The position numbers and the translations under genes are program-made. From contig CAVXLL010000016.1 in NCBI GenBank assembly GCA_963762575.1, positions 340,882 through 404,881 on the forward strand: 64,000 nucleotides of DNA, given 5' to 3'. The DNA comes from AP-15 sp963762575. Its GTDB lineage: Bacteria; Pseudomonadota; Alphaproteobacteria; ATCC43930; CGMCC-115725. Below are positions 39,458-48,901 of this stretch, piece after piece (the stretch's first letter is position 1; every line of letters begins with the position of its first letter). Below the pieces are notes generated by a model. The model saw nothing but the letters and a program-made list of their open reading frames with translations, had not been told where the DNA came from and ran no database searches.

Positions 39458-40327
39458 TCATTCTGCCGCGCAGGCGCGCTCCTCGAGGCGAGCGCCGGCA
39501 AAACCTCTCAGCGCTTCGATCAAAAGGGTGATGTCGGCCTGCAACCGGCCAAATCCGCGAGTTTTCTCCAGCGTTTTCTGGTCCATATAGAGCGCGCGGT
39601 CGACCTCGATCTGCAGGCTGTGCCGGTTGGCCGCCGGACGGCCTTGCCGCTTGACGATCTCGACCCCTTTGTAAACCTCGTTGATGCGCACCGTGTAGCC
39701 GCGGCCCCGCAACACCCCGGCAACGAAATCGGTGAATTCCGGGGCGCAGGTTGTTCCGTCGCGATCGCCGAACACAAAATCCGCACAGCGCCCGCCCTTC
39801 TTGCCGCTGCGCTGCGACGGCATCGAATGGCAATTCATATGCCAGACGATACCGAACTTGCGGTGCGCCCCGTCGCAAGCCTCTTGAGCACGCGATGGTA
39901 GGGGGCATGGCAGCGCACGACCCGCGCCATGACCTCGGCAGCGGTCAGCTTGCGGTCGTAAATCGGGATGCCCGGCCGGGCGACGCGGCGCACCAGGCCG
40001 AGCCCGGCTCGTGTCCTGTGGGATGGTGAGAGAGGCGTCGGCCAGATGCCGTCGATAGTGCATGGTGTCGAGGTCGTCTGCCGCCCGGTTGGGGTCGAGA
40101 TAGCTGCGCGGAAATAGCGCGCCGATCAGGGTCGCGCCGAATTCCGGCGCGGCCGCGTAAAGCTCGTCGACATAGGCGTCCTCGGCCGTCCGCAAGACGT
40201 CGAGTGAGCAGCAAAAACGAAAATCCTCCGGATATACGGACCCGCTGTGCGGCGAGTTGAAGACCAACGGCACTTCAGCCGCTCGCGGGTCGCGGCGCCA
40301 CAACACTCCGGGAATCTCGAAGCTCAT
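39458..40327 (-). pseudogene. N-formylglutamate amidohydrolase family protein, frame broken twice
   Basis: HutG-like enzymes release formate from N-formyl-L-glutamate in histidine breakdown. The protein starts MSFEIPGVLWRRDPRAA, with VPLVFNSPHSGSVYPEDF near residue 19 (metal-binding His) and YVDELYAAAPEFGATLI. The middle part, GLVRRVARPGIPIYDRKLTAAEVMARVVRCHAPYHRVL, lies in a different frame between about 40003 and 39870. The original frame then resumes with KFGIVWHMNCHSMPS and ends with HSLQIEVDRALYMDQ. One inserted base at about 40003 explains the first break; the second needs one lost or two gained bases near 39868. Conservation is otherwise good. No other hut genes are adjacent. Confidence 0.82.
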
Positions 40328-40625
40328 GTTGTCAAGCTCGTTGGTTGCGGTGGCGCGCCAAGTTCCTTGCATTCAAGCATCGGCGAAATCGACTTCCGCC
40401 CCGAGCGAGCGATCCCCGGCGAATTTCGAGCCGTGCATCATCGCGCAAATCTACGCATGCTCGTGCGCACGAGCAAGCAACGAAGGCCGCTTAAGCATTC
40501 CGGCCGGGTGGAGTTCGCCATCGGCCCACGTCGGGACGAAGCCCTGCGGCCTGTTGTTGACGTGACGCCAACGGCGATCGGGTGCAAAATGCCATCGATC
40601 AACCTTCGAGCACTGGGAGCGTCGC

Positions 40626-41585
40626 GTGCCCGAGCCGACCTATACGGTCGAACTGACCCCGCCCGACATCGAGCCCTACCGAGCCGGCAACACCGGGATC
40701 GATTACGTCACCGCCTTCGACAGCGGGGTCGCCGGACCGCACGTTCTGATCACCGCCTTGACTTACGGTAACGAGATTTGCGGGGCGATCGCGCTCGATC
40801 GATTGTTTCGCGCCGGGCTGCAGCCGAGGCAGGGCAAGCTGATCTTGGCCTTCGACAACATCGCCGCGTATCGCAGCTTTGATTTGCGGGTCCCGACCGC
40901 ATCGCGCTATGTCGACGAAGACTTCAATCGTCTGTGGTCTCCCGCGACCCTTGATGGTCCGCGTCAATCGGTTGAACTGACGCGCGCTGGCGCCTTGCGT
41001 CCAATCGTCGATGCCGCGGATTTCCTCCTCGACATACATTCGATGCAATATGCGACCGCGTCGCTGATGCTGGCGGGAACGCTGGAAAAATCGCTGGCAT
41101 TGGCCAAGCGGGTCGGGATCCCGGAGCTGATCATGTGCGACGCTGGCCACGCCGCCGGGCCCCGGATGCGCGACTATGGCGGGTTTGGCGACCCGAACTC
41201 GTCCAAGACCGCGCTGCTGATCGAGGCGGGCCAGCATTGGGAGCGTCGGGCTGCGGAGGTCGCGACTGATGTCATGCTGCGCTTTCTGATCGCCCTCGGC
41301 ACTGTGACGCGCGAGGACGCCGCCGTGCTCGCCGGCCCCGATTTCGACGCGCACCCGCGGCAGCGCGTCATTCAGGTCACCGAAGCCGTCACGATCACCG
41401 GCGACAAATTTGAGTTCGTTCAGGATTTTCGAGGGCTCGAGGTGCTGTCCCCCAAAGGCACCCTGATCGGCCGCGAAAACGGGCGCGAGGTGCGCACGCC
41501 CTATGACAATTGCGTCCTGATCATGCCGTCGCGCCGGCTCGCCAAGGGTCAGACGGCGGTCCGCCTCGGCCGTTACGTCGAGTGA
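40626..41585 (+). CDS. Succinylglutamate desuccinylase/aspartoacylase family protein with altered zinc motif
   Basis: A 319-residue M14-like carboxypeptidase-fold protein. The usual zinc motif HGNE is YGNE here (LITALTYGNEICGAIALD, near residue 48), encoded by a TAC where a CAC or CAT would give histidine. Other elements are intact: VDEDFNRLW near residue 97 with the substrate-binding Asn-Arg, LLDIHSMQYA near residue 138 with the second histidine and LLIEAGQHWERR near residue 200. Loss of one of three metal ligands may abolish or change catalysis. The DNA glycosylase gene begins with a GTG overlapping its stop. Confidence 0.87.
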   Translation: MPEPTYTVELTPPDIEPYRAGNTGIDYVTAFDSGVAGPHVLITALTYGNEICGAIALDRLFRAGLQPRQGKLILAFDNIAAYRSFDLRVPTASRYVDEDFNRLWSPATLDGPRQSVELTRAGALRPIVDAADFLLDIHSMQYATASLMLAGTLEKSLALAKRVGIPELIMCDAGHAAGPRMRDYGGFGDPNSSKTALLIEAGQHWERRAAEVATDVMLRFLIALGTVTREDAAVLAGPDFDAHPRQRVIQVTEAVTITGDKFEFVQDFRGLEVLSPKGTLIGRENGREVRTPYDNCVLIMPSRRLAKGQTAVRLGRYVE

Positions 41586-42109
41586 GAGCCGGGTCCGACC
41601 AAAGCACAGCGGCCGCGCCCGTGAAACGCAGCTTTCCGCCTATCGTCGACGCGCAGGCGCGCGTGCTTGTCCTGGGCACTCTCCCGGGTGAGGAGTCATT
41701 GCGCCGAAGTGAGTATTACGCCCATCCGCGCAACCTGTTCTGGCCAATCATTTTTGCTTTGTTCGACAAGCCGCCCGCTTTGAATTATGCGGAACGGCTT
41801 GCGTTTCTGACGGCGCATCGGATTGCTGTGTGGGACGTGTGCGAGATCGGCGAGCGTGAAGCCAGCGCCGACTCCACCATCCGCATGGAGCGGCCGAACG
41901 CGATCGGGCGCCTGCTCGATGAGCATCCGTTGATCCGCGGGGTCGCCTTCAACGGCATTGGCGCGCGGCGTCTCCACGACCGTCATTTCCCGCGGCGCGC
42001 GGAACTCACCTATCTCGCACTGCCCTCGACGAGCCCGGCCCATGCCCGCATCGACTTCGCCGCCAAACTGTCGCATTGGGCGGCGCTGCTCACCGTGGTC
42101 GGAGAATAG
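41582..42109 (+). CDS. DNA-deoxyinosine glycosylase (uracil-DNA glycosylase superfamily)
   Basis: A 175-residue protein of the family 6 (hypoxanthine-DNA glycosylase) branch of the UDG superfamily, which removes deaminated bases from DNA. The catalytic motif VLVLGTLPGEESLRRSEYYAHPRNLFW lies near residue 27, and the C-terminal motif LALPSTSPAHARI lies near residue 145. The GTG at 41582 overlaps the upstream stop codon; a GTG a few codons later is also possible. Coupling to an aspartoacylase-like gene has no obvious functional reason. Confidence 0.87.
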   Translation: MRAGSDQSTAAAPVKRSFPPIVDAQARVLVLGTLPGEESLRRSEYYAHPRNLFWPIIFALFDKPPALNYAERLAFLTAHRIAVWDVCEIGEREASADSTIRMERPNAIGRLLDEHPLIRGVAFNGIGARRLHDRHFPRRAELTYLALPSTSPAHARIDFAAKLSHWAALLTVVGE

Positions 42110-42123
42110 AGCGCGCGTTGCAG

Positions 42124-43213
42124 CTATGCGACTACGGTGCGCATCACAAACCAATAGCCGCCGAGAATGCAGATTACGCCCGAGACAGTGTAGACCATCG
42201 GGGTGGCCCGCGGCATCCCCGGGGAGGCAAATAAGCGATCGAGTATCAACAGCACCGGCAAGGCAAGCGACACGATCGCGAGCTGGCCGATTTCGACGCC
42301 GGCATTGAAGGAGGCCAGCGCCGGAACGAGCGCGCTCTTCGGCAGACCGAACTCCTGCAGCGCCGAGGCGAAGCCGAAGCCGTGAATGAGCCCGAAGGCG
42401 AACGTGATGCGCCAGCGTTTCTCGACGTCGCGCGACAGAAAGTTCTGGGCCGCGACATACACGATTGACGCCGCAATCGCCGGCTCGACGATCGCGCTCG
42501 GAATTCTGACGATATCGAGAGCCGCTAGCGACAATGTCAGCGAATGCGCCACCGTGAACGCCGTGACGATCTTGATGACCGGCGTCAGCCGCCGCGCCCA
42601 CAACACGATCGCGATCAGAAACGCGATGTGATCGTAGCCCATGAAAATGTGCTCGATCCCTGCCGAGACGTAGCGCGCGACAACCGGCCCGAGCCCGCTT
42701 CCGTGTTCCTCGGTCAGCGTGACGTCGGTTTGCGCGGCGTCGATCAAGTTCTGACCGGCATCACCGATCAGCACAACCTGGCGGGCGCTCGGGTCGACGT
42801 CCGTCAATACCGTGGAGCGGTATAGGAGCGGATCCGGAGCATCCGCGCAGTCCCACCGCACGCGGACCAGAACTCCGTCGTCGTCCGGCTGTACTTCTGC
42901 CGAGCCGGGCCGACAATGCCGTCCGTCGCGTCCAAACACGACCGCATGTTGGGTCATGTATTCGCCGATCGCGGCTGCGACAGCGGAGAGCGCCTCGGGG
43001 CGGACGAGCCCGCTGGCGGCATCGAAGACATGGGTTCGGACGGCCCGGTCGACATCGCTGTCTTTCATCGTCACCGCGACCGTGACGGAGCGGTCGGAGC
43101 CGATCGCAATCCGGGCAATGGATAGATTCATCTGATGAGCCAGGGCAGGCGCGGTAGCGCCGATCTCTGAGGGTCAGTGCCCAGAGGATCACAACAATGC
43201 GGCGCAAGCTCAT
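42124..43213 (-). CDS. HupE/UreJ family membrane protein, frameshift within the signal peptide
   Basis: The gene begins at ATG 43213, which overlaps the DUF4340 stop as ATGA, with MSLRRIVVILWALTLR in one frame. After one extra base near 43167 the signal peptide continues as IGATAPALAHQMNLSIARIAIG in the frame that stays open to 42124. The C-terminal half has six to seven helices with HupE/UreJ motifs: GIEHIFMGYDHIAFLIAIVLW, FTVAHSLTLSLAAL and FGLIHGFGFASALQEFGL, carrying conserved His and Asp residues thought to bind metal. HupE proteins are nickel permeases, but this long form with a periplasmic N-terminal domain is of uncertain function. Confidence 0.85.
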
Positions 43214-44250
43214 TTCACAAGGCGCAGAAGCGCAGTCAGATGAGCTACGGCGTAGCTCGGGATCGTGACAATGGTGCCGCTATCGCGAGTCCGCGCGTAC
43301 CGGTGAAATCCGTCTCCTGCGGGTTCGCCCAGCTCTATCCGTGTCACAGCTTGGGAATTGTCGCGCGCATAAGGCAACACGATTAGCGAAGGGTGTTCTA
43401 GACCCGTGCGCGCCAATGCGTTGGAGTCATCTGCAGCGGCAACCGTGCCCTCGATCGGTGTCCGCTCAAACGCCCCAAGCTCACCTGCAATCACTTTTGC
43501 TTGTTGTGGGTCCGCGATATGCGCGTCGGCGCTGCTGAGGTGGACGTGCTCTCCGACGTGATGAAACCAGTCCCCCGCCCGGTCGCGCTCGAACCGCTGC
43601 AGATTGCCGGCGGCCACGATCTCGACGGCCCAGATCTGAGTCAACGACACCGGCAGGAGCAGAGCAGTCGAAGCCGGAAGCCGCTCTCCGTCCGCAGCGC
43701 CGATAGACGCGTGCCGCCGCGCCATGTCAACGGCGAGCTGCCATTCGGCTGCGACGTGCCGCGGCATCAGGTAAATGGCCGACCGGCCGACCACTCTGGT
43801 GTAATGCGAGGTTTGCGCCGGGTTCAACGCGCCAAACCAGATGCTGGTCACGCCGCCGCCAGCCAGCAGCGCGATCATTTGGTCCGGTGGATCGAGCCCG
43901 AACTCGGCGATGTCGGCGTCGCTGAATTCGCCGGCGCCGAGCACCCGCAGTGGCGCCGACACGCTGAGAAAACGCAGAGCGGTCTCGATATGGTCGCCGA
44001 CGGCATTGTCCGTTCCTGCGGGTTCCGCCGTCCACCCTTCGCTTGTCCGTTGCCAGACGATCAGATCCCCGTGCTCGGCAACCTCGACACGCCTGACCTG
44101 CTCTGACGGCAAGTCGACAATGCCGTTTGGTTCGTAGCGTGCGAAAGAAGCCCCGCCGGGCCAGCGGCCGGTCAGCGACAGAGCCGATATCGTCGCGGTC
44201 ATCAGGCAGGCGGCTGTTGCGGCTACGACGTTGGTTACGGCGGTTCTCAT
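43210..44250 (-). CDS. DUF4340 domain-containing protein
   Basis: A 346-residue protein with an N-terminal membrane anchor (VTNVVAATAACLMTATISALSL) and a beta-rich periplasmic part. The DUF4340 pattern appears as VRRVEVAEHGDLIVWQRTSEGWTAEPA near residue 53, FGLDPPDQMIALLAGGG near residue 119 and IWFGALNPAQTSHYTRVVG near residue 140. DUF4340 proteins usually follow GldG-type ABC transporter components, exactly as here. Function is unknown. Start overlaps the gldG stop. Confidence 0.85.
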   Translation of the reverse strand: MRTAVTNVVAATAACLMTATISALSLTGRWPGGASFARYEPNGIVDLPSEQVRRVEVAEHGDLIVWQRTSEGWTAEPAGTDNAVGDHIETALRFLSVSAPLRVLGAGEFSDADIAEFGLDPPDQMIALLAGGGVTSIWFGALNPAQTSHYTRVVGRSAIYLMPRHVAAEWQLAVDMARRHASIGAADGERLPASTALLLPVSLTQIWAVEIVAAGNLQRFERDRAGDWFHHVGEHVHLSSADAHIADPQQAKVIAGELGAFERTPIEGTVAAADDSNALARTGLEHPSLIVLPYARDNSQAVTRIELGEPAGDGFHRYARTRDSGTIVTIPSYAVAHLTALLRLVK

Positions 44251-45833
44251 CGGCGGCGCCACCAGACCAGCGCGCCCGTCAGCGCAACGCTCAACGGCAG
44301 CAGGATCTCCACGACGAAAAAGATGCCCTGCATCTGGCGGTGAGTGAGGGTTATTTCAGGTGGGCTATACCGCGCCGGCGCAATATTCGGCGCCGCCATG
44401 TCTCCGGCTAGCCAGCGGATCATCGAGACAGCCAGCTCGCCGTCCGAAACCAGCGGGAAAAAGGCATTTGTCGCAAAGCTGCTATTGCCGACCAAAACAA
44501 CCCGAAACGCGCTTTGCGCCGACGTATTGGAGCGGCCCTGCAGCGCGACAGCCAATGTCGCTGCTGCCCGTTTAATCTCGCCTTGCGACGCCGGCTCCGG
44601 CTCAGTCGGCCGCAGCCAGCTGTTTTCGCTGCTCGAAAACAGCGGTGCAGCGGCAACACCATCACGCAGGCCCAGAATCCGGACTGGCCGCGCTTCGGCA
44701 AAAACCGTCATCGCGATCCGATCGGTGATCGGATTTGGCGGATAATAGGGGACGGCAATCTTGTCCTGTTCCGTCCCGTAATGGTTTACAGGGTCGATGA
44801 CGACCCCGTTGTCGACCGCCAGCCCCAGGCGTTCGAGCATTGCCCGAAGCTCGGTCCCGACCGGAAATGTCGGATCGTACATCAATAACAGCCGCCCGCC
44901 GCGCGCGAGATAGGCCTCCAGGATCGCGGGCTCCAACGGAGCATAACCGCGGCGCGGCCCGACATCCGCAACGACGGCACAATCCTCCGGTATCGCCTCG
45001 ACCGTTGCCGGCACGACGGCGCGGGCGGCATAGCCGAACGCTTCGAGGGCCAGCCGCAGGCGGTCGAGGCCTTCATCCGGACCGACGACGACGTCCTCGG
45101 ATCCGGGGTTGCTTTCACCCCCCAATGCCTCGACGTGACTGTAATGGACATGCGGCGGCCGCTCCTCGAAGGGCTCGCCGTGGCCGGTCACAAAACAGAC
45201 GGTCTGGATCCGTTGCTTCAACGCCCGCAGCATTGCAAACGCGACCTGCCGCAGATCGACCGTGTTCTCAACCTGGACGCGCCGTCCTCCAGTCTCGACG
45301 ATGAACGTGTTGTAGAGGCGGACACCGTAGAGGCCGGCCGCGGCCGGGTCCCTGTCGAGATCGATCGCATGCATATGCAAATGCGGGCGGCGGCGCGCCA
45401 AGGCGGCGAGCGCCTCCCTCGCCGTCAGCGCATTGTCATCGGCGGCATTGTAGAAATAGACCAGCCCGACATCCTGAGCGAGGCTTGCCGCAATCGTCTC
45501 GAGCTCCGGCGGGGCGGTATAGCGGCCGACGCGGGTCAAATCGAAATGCACATCGTGCCGATAGAGAGCGATATTGGCGACGATAACGATCGCGATCGCG
45601 GCACTGGTAATCGCGGCATTCGCGAGGATCGAACGATATGCGGCGCCGCGCAGCCGGAGAGGGAGCCTCAGGCCGAGAAGGAAAAGCAAGGCCAGCGCCG
45701 CGCACCAGGCGCCGAACCGGATTGTGTCGGCGGTCGGCTCGTCCCAGTGGCCGAGGGCAGCGGCGGTGCCGAGAGCGAGGGCCAGCGCAAACAGCGCCGC
45801 CTCCATCCCGCGTCGAGCCAATTTCGGAAACAC
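44247..45833 (-). CDS. GldG-family ABC transporter auxiliary protein
   Basis: A 528-residue protein if started at GTG 45833, which has an AGGGA sequence a few bases upstream. Three N-terminal membrane helices precede the GldG periplasmic domain (ALYRHDVHFDLTRVGRYTAPPELETIAASLAQDVGLVYFY, then VCFVTGHGEPFEE and RGGRLLLMYDP). A C-terminal anchor helix ends WWRRR. In the sequence as given, the frame is fused to the upstream permease because of an extra base near 45900. GldG partners GldA and GldF in gliding Bacteroidetes; alphaproteobacterial homologues have no known role in gliding. Confidence 0.85.
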   Translation of the reverse strand: MFPKLARRGMEAALFALALALGTAAALGHWDEPTADTIRFGAWCAALALLFLLGLRLPLRLRGAAYRSILANAAITSAAIAIVIVANIALYRHDVHFDLTRVGRYTAPPELETIAASLAQDVGLVYFYNAADDNALTAREALAALARRRPHLHMHAIDLDRDPAAAGLYGVRLYNTFIVETGGRRVQVENTVDLRQVAFAMLRALKQRIQTVCFVTGHGEPFEERPPHVHYSHVEALGGESNPGSEDVVVGPDEGLDRLRLALEAFGYAARAVVPATVEAIPEDCAVVADVGPRRGYAPLEPAILEAYLARGGRLLLMYDPTFPVGTELRAMLERLGLAVDNGVVIDPVNHYGTEQDKIAVPYYPPNPITDRIAMTVFAEARPVRILGLRDGVAAAPLFSSSENSWLRPTEPEPASQGEIKRAAATLAVALQGRSNTSAQSAFRVVLVGNSSFATNAFFPLVSDGELAVSMIRWLAGDMAAPNIAPARYSPPEITLTHRQMQGIFFVVEILLPLSVALTGALVWWRRR

Positions 45834-45844
45834 GCCTTCCCTCG

Positions 45845-46547
45845 TCAGCGGCGCGCGAGAGCGCGCACGGCGAACAACAGCCCCAAAAGGGCCAGAGTCT
45901 AGAAAAAATCCCGCGTCCGACAGGAACAGCGAGCCGGTCGCAAAAGGCTTGAAGTGGACCGACAGCGACAGGTTGACGACGAACGCGTCGAACGGGTCCG
46001 GCAGCAGGCGCCCGAAATCATCGATGATCCACAGGACCAGAAAAAGGCTCAGCGATAAGAGCGCCGCGATGACCTGGCTGCCGGCGAGGCTCGACGTCAT
46101 CAACCCGAGCCCGGTGAGCGCGGCTCCGAGCAGGAACAAGCCGAGATAACCGCTGTATATCGGGCCCCAATCGGGCTCACCGAAAATCGCCACGCTCACT
46201 GGATAGGCGCCTGACAGCACAAGCATGACCGCGACCAAGCTCAAGCTTGCGATATATTTGGCCAAGATGAGCTGGACCTCGGTGACCGGGGCGGTGAGCA
46301 CCATTTCGAGCGTGCGCAGCCGTCTCTCCTCCGCAACCGCACGCATCGTGATCACCGGAATCGTCAGCAGCAACAACACAAAGATCTGAAAGAACAGATG
46401 AACGAGGCTCGTCGTGTGGGTCAGGAATAATGTCAAGGTAAAGGTGTAGCCCATGATCACCAGGAACACGGTGACGACGACATAGGCAACGGGTGAGGTA
46501 AAAAACGCCTTTTCTTCTTTAAGCACCAGTGCGGCGAAGGCCTTCAT
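45845..46547 (-). CDS. GldF-family ABC-2 permease, frame disturbed near its 3' end
   Basis: An ABC-2 type permease of about 233 residues with six helices. Visible are the N-terminal KEEKAFFTSPVAYVVVTVFLVIMGYTF, RAVAEERRLRTLEMVLTAPVTEVQLILAKY near residue 70, and later helices GYLGLFLLGAALTGLGLMTSSL and FLVLWIIDDFGRLLP. After SDAGFFL one base too many near 45900 shifts the frame into the gldG frame. Dropping it gives TLALLGLLFAVRALARR and a TGA at 45847-45845, a normal GldF C-terminus. The 703 bp span is one more than a multiple of three, as expected. Start overlaps the gldA stop as ATGA. Confidence 0.8.
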
Positions 46548-47491
46548 GCCGCCACCTTGGCCGCCTCACGGGTCAGCGCGAGGAAGACGCTTTCGAGATC
46601 GGGCGTGAGTTCGACGAGCTGAGATAGGGCGAAGCCCCGCGCAATCAATTTTCGCGCAAGATCCGCAGCGATCCGCGCGCCCGGCATCCCCTCGACGATA
46701 TAAGCCCGCGGTTCATCTGCACCGGAAGCTTCCACAGTGGCCATCTGCACGCCGGGAACTTCTCGCAAGCAAGCGATGACCTCCGCCGGCGACCCTGCAA
46801 CGAGCAGGCGAAGGCGGGGCGCAGCCGAGCGGTCCTGCATTGCATCCACGCTCAATAGCCTGCCATCCAGCAGGATCATGATCCGGGTCGCGACTTTTTC
46901 GATCTCGGCCAATACGTGCGAGGCCAGCAACACCGTGCAGCGCCCGCGCAGCGAGCGAATGAGGTCGCGGATTGCGATCACCTGATAGGCATCGAGGGCG
47001 CTCGTCGGCTCGTCGAGCAGGAGCACCGGCGGGTTGTTGAGCAACGCCTGAGCGATCGAGACGCGTTGCCGATAACCTCGCGACAGCTTGGCGACCGGCA
47101 TGCCGGAGACTTTGCGGAGCTGCAGGCGCTCGCTGACCTCCGCTGCGGCGCCGTCGGCGCTGCGCCCCGAGCAGCCCTTGATGCGCGCTATGAACCGCAG
47201 GAACTCGCCAACCCGCATCCCATCGTAAAGCGGCGCGTCTTCCGGCACGTAGCCAATATGGCGCCGCGCTTCGAGCGAAGCATCGCTCAGATCGAACCCG
47301 CCTACTGTCGCAGTGCCCGCCGAGGCTGGGAGGTATCCCGCAAGGATCCGCAGTACGGTGCTCTTGCCCGATCCGTTCGGACCTAGCAGGCCGACGATTT
47401 CACCCTCATCAATCGTAAAGGAGATGTCCCGCACCGCCGGCCGGCTGCCATACCATTTGGACAGCCGGTCGACAGTAATGGCTGTGGGCAC
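46544..47491 (-). CDS. GldA-type ABC transporter ATP-binding protein
   Basis: A 315-residue ATPase subunit. Walker A is LLGPNGSGKST near residue 39, the Q-loop region HIGYVPEDAPLYDGM near residue 81, the signature KLSRGYRQRVSIAQALL near residue 131, Walker B PVLLLDEPTSALD near residue 150 and the switch histidine in LLASHVL near residue 186. The C-terminal 110 residues form the extension seen in exporter ATPases of the GldA/NatA type. A GTG at 47491, right after the upstream stop codon, is the best start. It pairs with the downstream permease and GldG protein. Confidence 0.92.
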   Translation of the reverse strand: MPTAITVDRLSKWYGSRPAVRDISFTIDEGEIVGLLGPNGSGKSTVLRILAGYLPASAGTATVGGFDLSDASLEARRHIGYVPEDAPLYDGMRVGEFLRFIARIKGCSGRSADGAAAEVSERLQLRKVSGMPVAKLSRGYRQRVSIAQALLNNPPVLLLDEPTSALDAYQVIAIRDLIRSLRGRCTVLLASHVLAEIEKVATRIMILLDGRLLSVDAMQDRSAAPRLRLLVAGSPAEVIACLREVPGVQMATVEASGADEPRAYIVEGMPGARIAADLARKLIARGFALSQLVELTPDLESVFLALTREAAKVAA

Positions 47492-47492
47492 G

Positions 47493-48389
47493 CTATTCGT
47501 AAAATTCCGGCGCGTGCTTGTGCGCTTTGAACACCTCCGGATCGTGCGCATAAATGACGTCGGCGTTTTCCATGTCCTGCAGCCGCCGTACCCAGGCATA
47601 GGCGTCCAGCATTCCTGACGGGTCATAGACGCTGCCGACGCTGGGCAGCAGGTTTTTATCGAGGTTTTCCTTGAGATAGACGGCGTCGCTGGTCAGCACC
47701 ACGGTGCCGGTCTTTGGCAACCGGACCACGAGGATTTGGCTGCCCGGCGTATGCGACACCGTGCGGTGAATATAGACGCTGCCGTCGCCGAACAGGTCGA
47801 GGTCGCCGTCGAGCTCGATAACCTTCTGCTTGTTCGCCATCGGCTGCCCGACCGCGCTGCGCAGCATGTCGAAATCGCCTGCGATGAAGAAGGTGGCATA
47901 GCCGGGCGCCGGCCAGAAGGCGTTCTTTATTTCATCTCGCTGATAAACGATCGTCGAGGCCGGGAACTTGCCTACATTTCCGGCGTGATCGACATGGAAA
48001 TGGCCGAGAACCACGTAATTGACGTCGGCCGGTTTCATATTGACCTTCGATAATTGGGCATCGATCGCGACGTCCGGCGTACGCTCCGGATCGAGCGCCG
48101 CAACAAAGGGCCCCCAATAGCTCGGGTCGGTAATGATGCGGTCATTATTCCCCGTATCGAATAGAATGTTGCCCTTGGGGTGCTTGATCAGGAAGAAGGC
48201 AACCGGGACCTGCATCTTCCCTGACGCGCCGTTTTGTATGACCGATTTGTCGAGAGTCAGCCGACCCGAAGTAAAGACGTAGAGCTGCATTCCTTGCGGA
48301 GAGGCCGCCGCAACCGTTGCGGCAAAGCCGACCAGAACGCAGAGGCCGAAGCTCAAACCGATCGAGAGCCGTTTAATGCCGATCTTCAT
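47493..48389 (-). CDS. Secreted metallo-beta-lactamase-fold hydrolase (N-acyl-homoserine lactonase-like)
   Basis: A 298-residue protein with a signal peptide (MKIGIKRLSIGLSFGLCVLVGFAATVAA). The zinc-binding motif VVLGHFHVDHAGN near residue 127 is the HxHxDH signature, and GNILFDTGNND near residue 73, TVSHTPGSQILVVRLP near residue 208 and a late AHDPEVF motif near residue 282 fit the lactonase-like branch that includes AHL-degrading AiiA relatives. It is the first gene of the six-gene operon, with the ATPase gene starting one base after its stop. The substrate is not proven; periplasmic location would suit degradation of diffusible lactones. Confidence 0.87.
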   Translation of the reverse strand: MKIGIKRLSIGLSFGLCVLVGFAATVAAASPQGMQLYVFTSGRLTLDKSVIQNGASGKMQVPVAFFLIKHPKGNILFDTGNNDRIITDPSYWGPFVAALDPERTPDVAIDAQLSKVNMKPADVNYVVLGHFHVDHAGNVGKFPASTIVYQRDEIKNAFWPAPGYATFFIAGDFDMLRSAVGQPMANKQKVIELDGDLDLFGDGSVYIHRTVSHTPGSQILVVRLPKTGTVVLTSDAVYLKENLDKNLLPSVGSVYDPSGMLDAYAWVRRLQDMENADVIYAHDPEVFKAHKHAPEFYE

Positions 48390-48507
48390 CTGGCTCCTCC
48401 CGTGATACTATTTAAGGTTGCATTGCCGCGACGTAGAAAATAGGTTAACTCTAATTAGCTGAATGCGTCAATCCGTATGCGGAGCCGACCGACCGGTGGT
48501 GTGAGCA

Positions 48508-48762
48508 TCAGATGAATGTGCGCTCCTCAACCAGCTGGAAACGTGGACCTTTGTAATTGTGCTCGGGACGGTCCACCTCCTGGAGGAACATCGCCAAATC
48601 ACGATTGGCCAGTTTGCCCTTGTACTCGCCGTACTGGGGAATATAGACGACGGTGAGTTCCCTGGTCTCGGTGTTTTCGGCAACACCGAGGACATGATAG
48701 AGATTGCCCTTAAAGTGCCGATAGACGCCGGGCTTAACGGAATCCCGTGAGATACTGATCAC
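48508..48762 (-). CDS. DUF1653 domain-containing protein
   Basis: An 84-residue protein. The DUF1653 core KPGVYRHFKGNLYHVLGVAENTETRELTVVYIPQYGEYKGKLANRDLAMFLQEV is complete. The GTG at 48762 has a GGAG site six bases upstream and is preferred over an upstream start that lacks a ribosome-binding site. Members are small beta-sheet proteins of unknown function. The short tail RFQLVEERTFI matches the usual C-terminal strand. Confidence 0.82.
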   Translation of the reverse strand: MISISRDSVKPGVYRHFKGNLYHVLGVAENTETRELTVVYIPQYGEYKGKLANRDLAMFLQEVDRPEHNYKGPRFQLVEERTFI

Positions 48763-48901
48763 TCGATCTCCTATTTGGCTCCGCGAGCAACGCGCGGCTG
48801 GTGTCGCATTCACCAAGTTAATCCTTTGGTAACCGACTTTACCTTATTTTAGCGACCTCCCGCGGCGAGCGTTCGCGCGGCCAAAGCCTACTCGAGAGGC
48901 C

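Noticed and set aside
44247..46547. A natural GldF-GldG fusion protein of 766 residues
   Set aside because: The junction is non-homologous, and one base removal gives a proper permease end, stop codon and GTG start.
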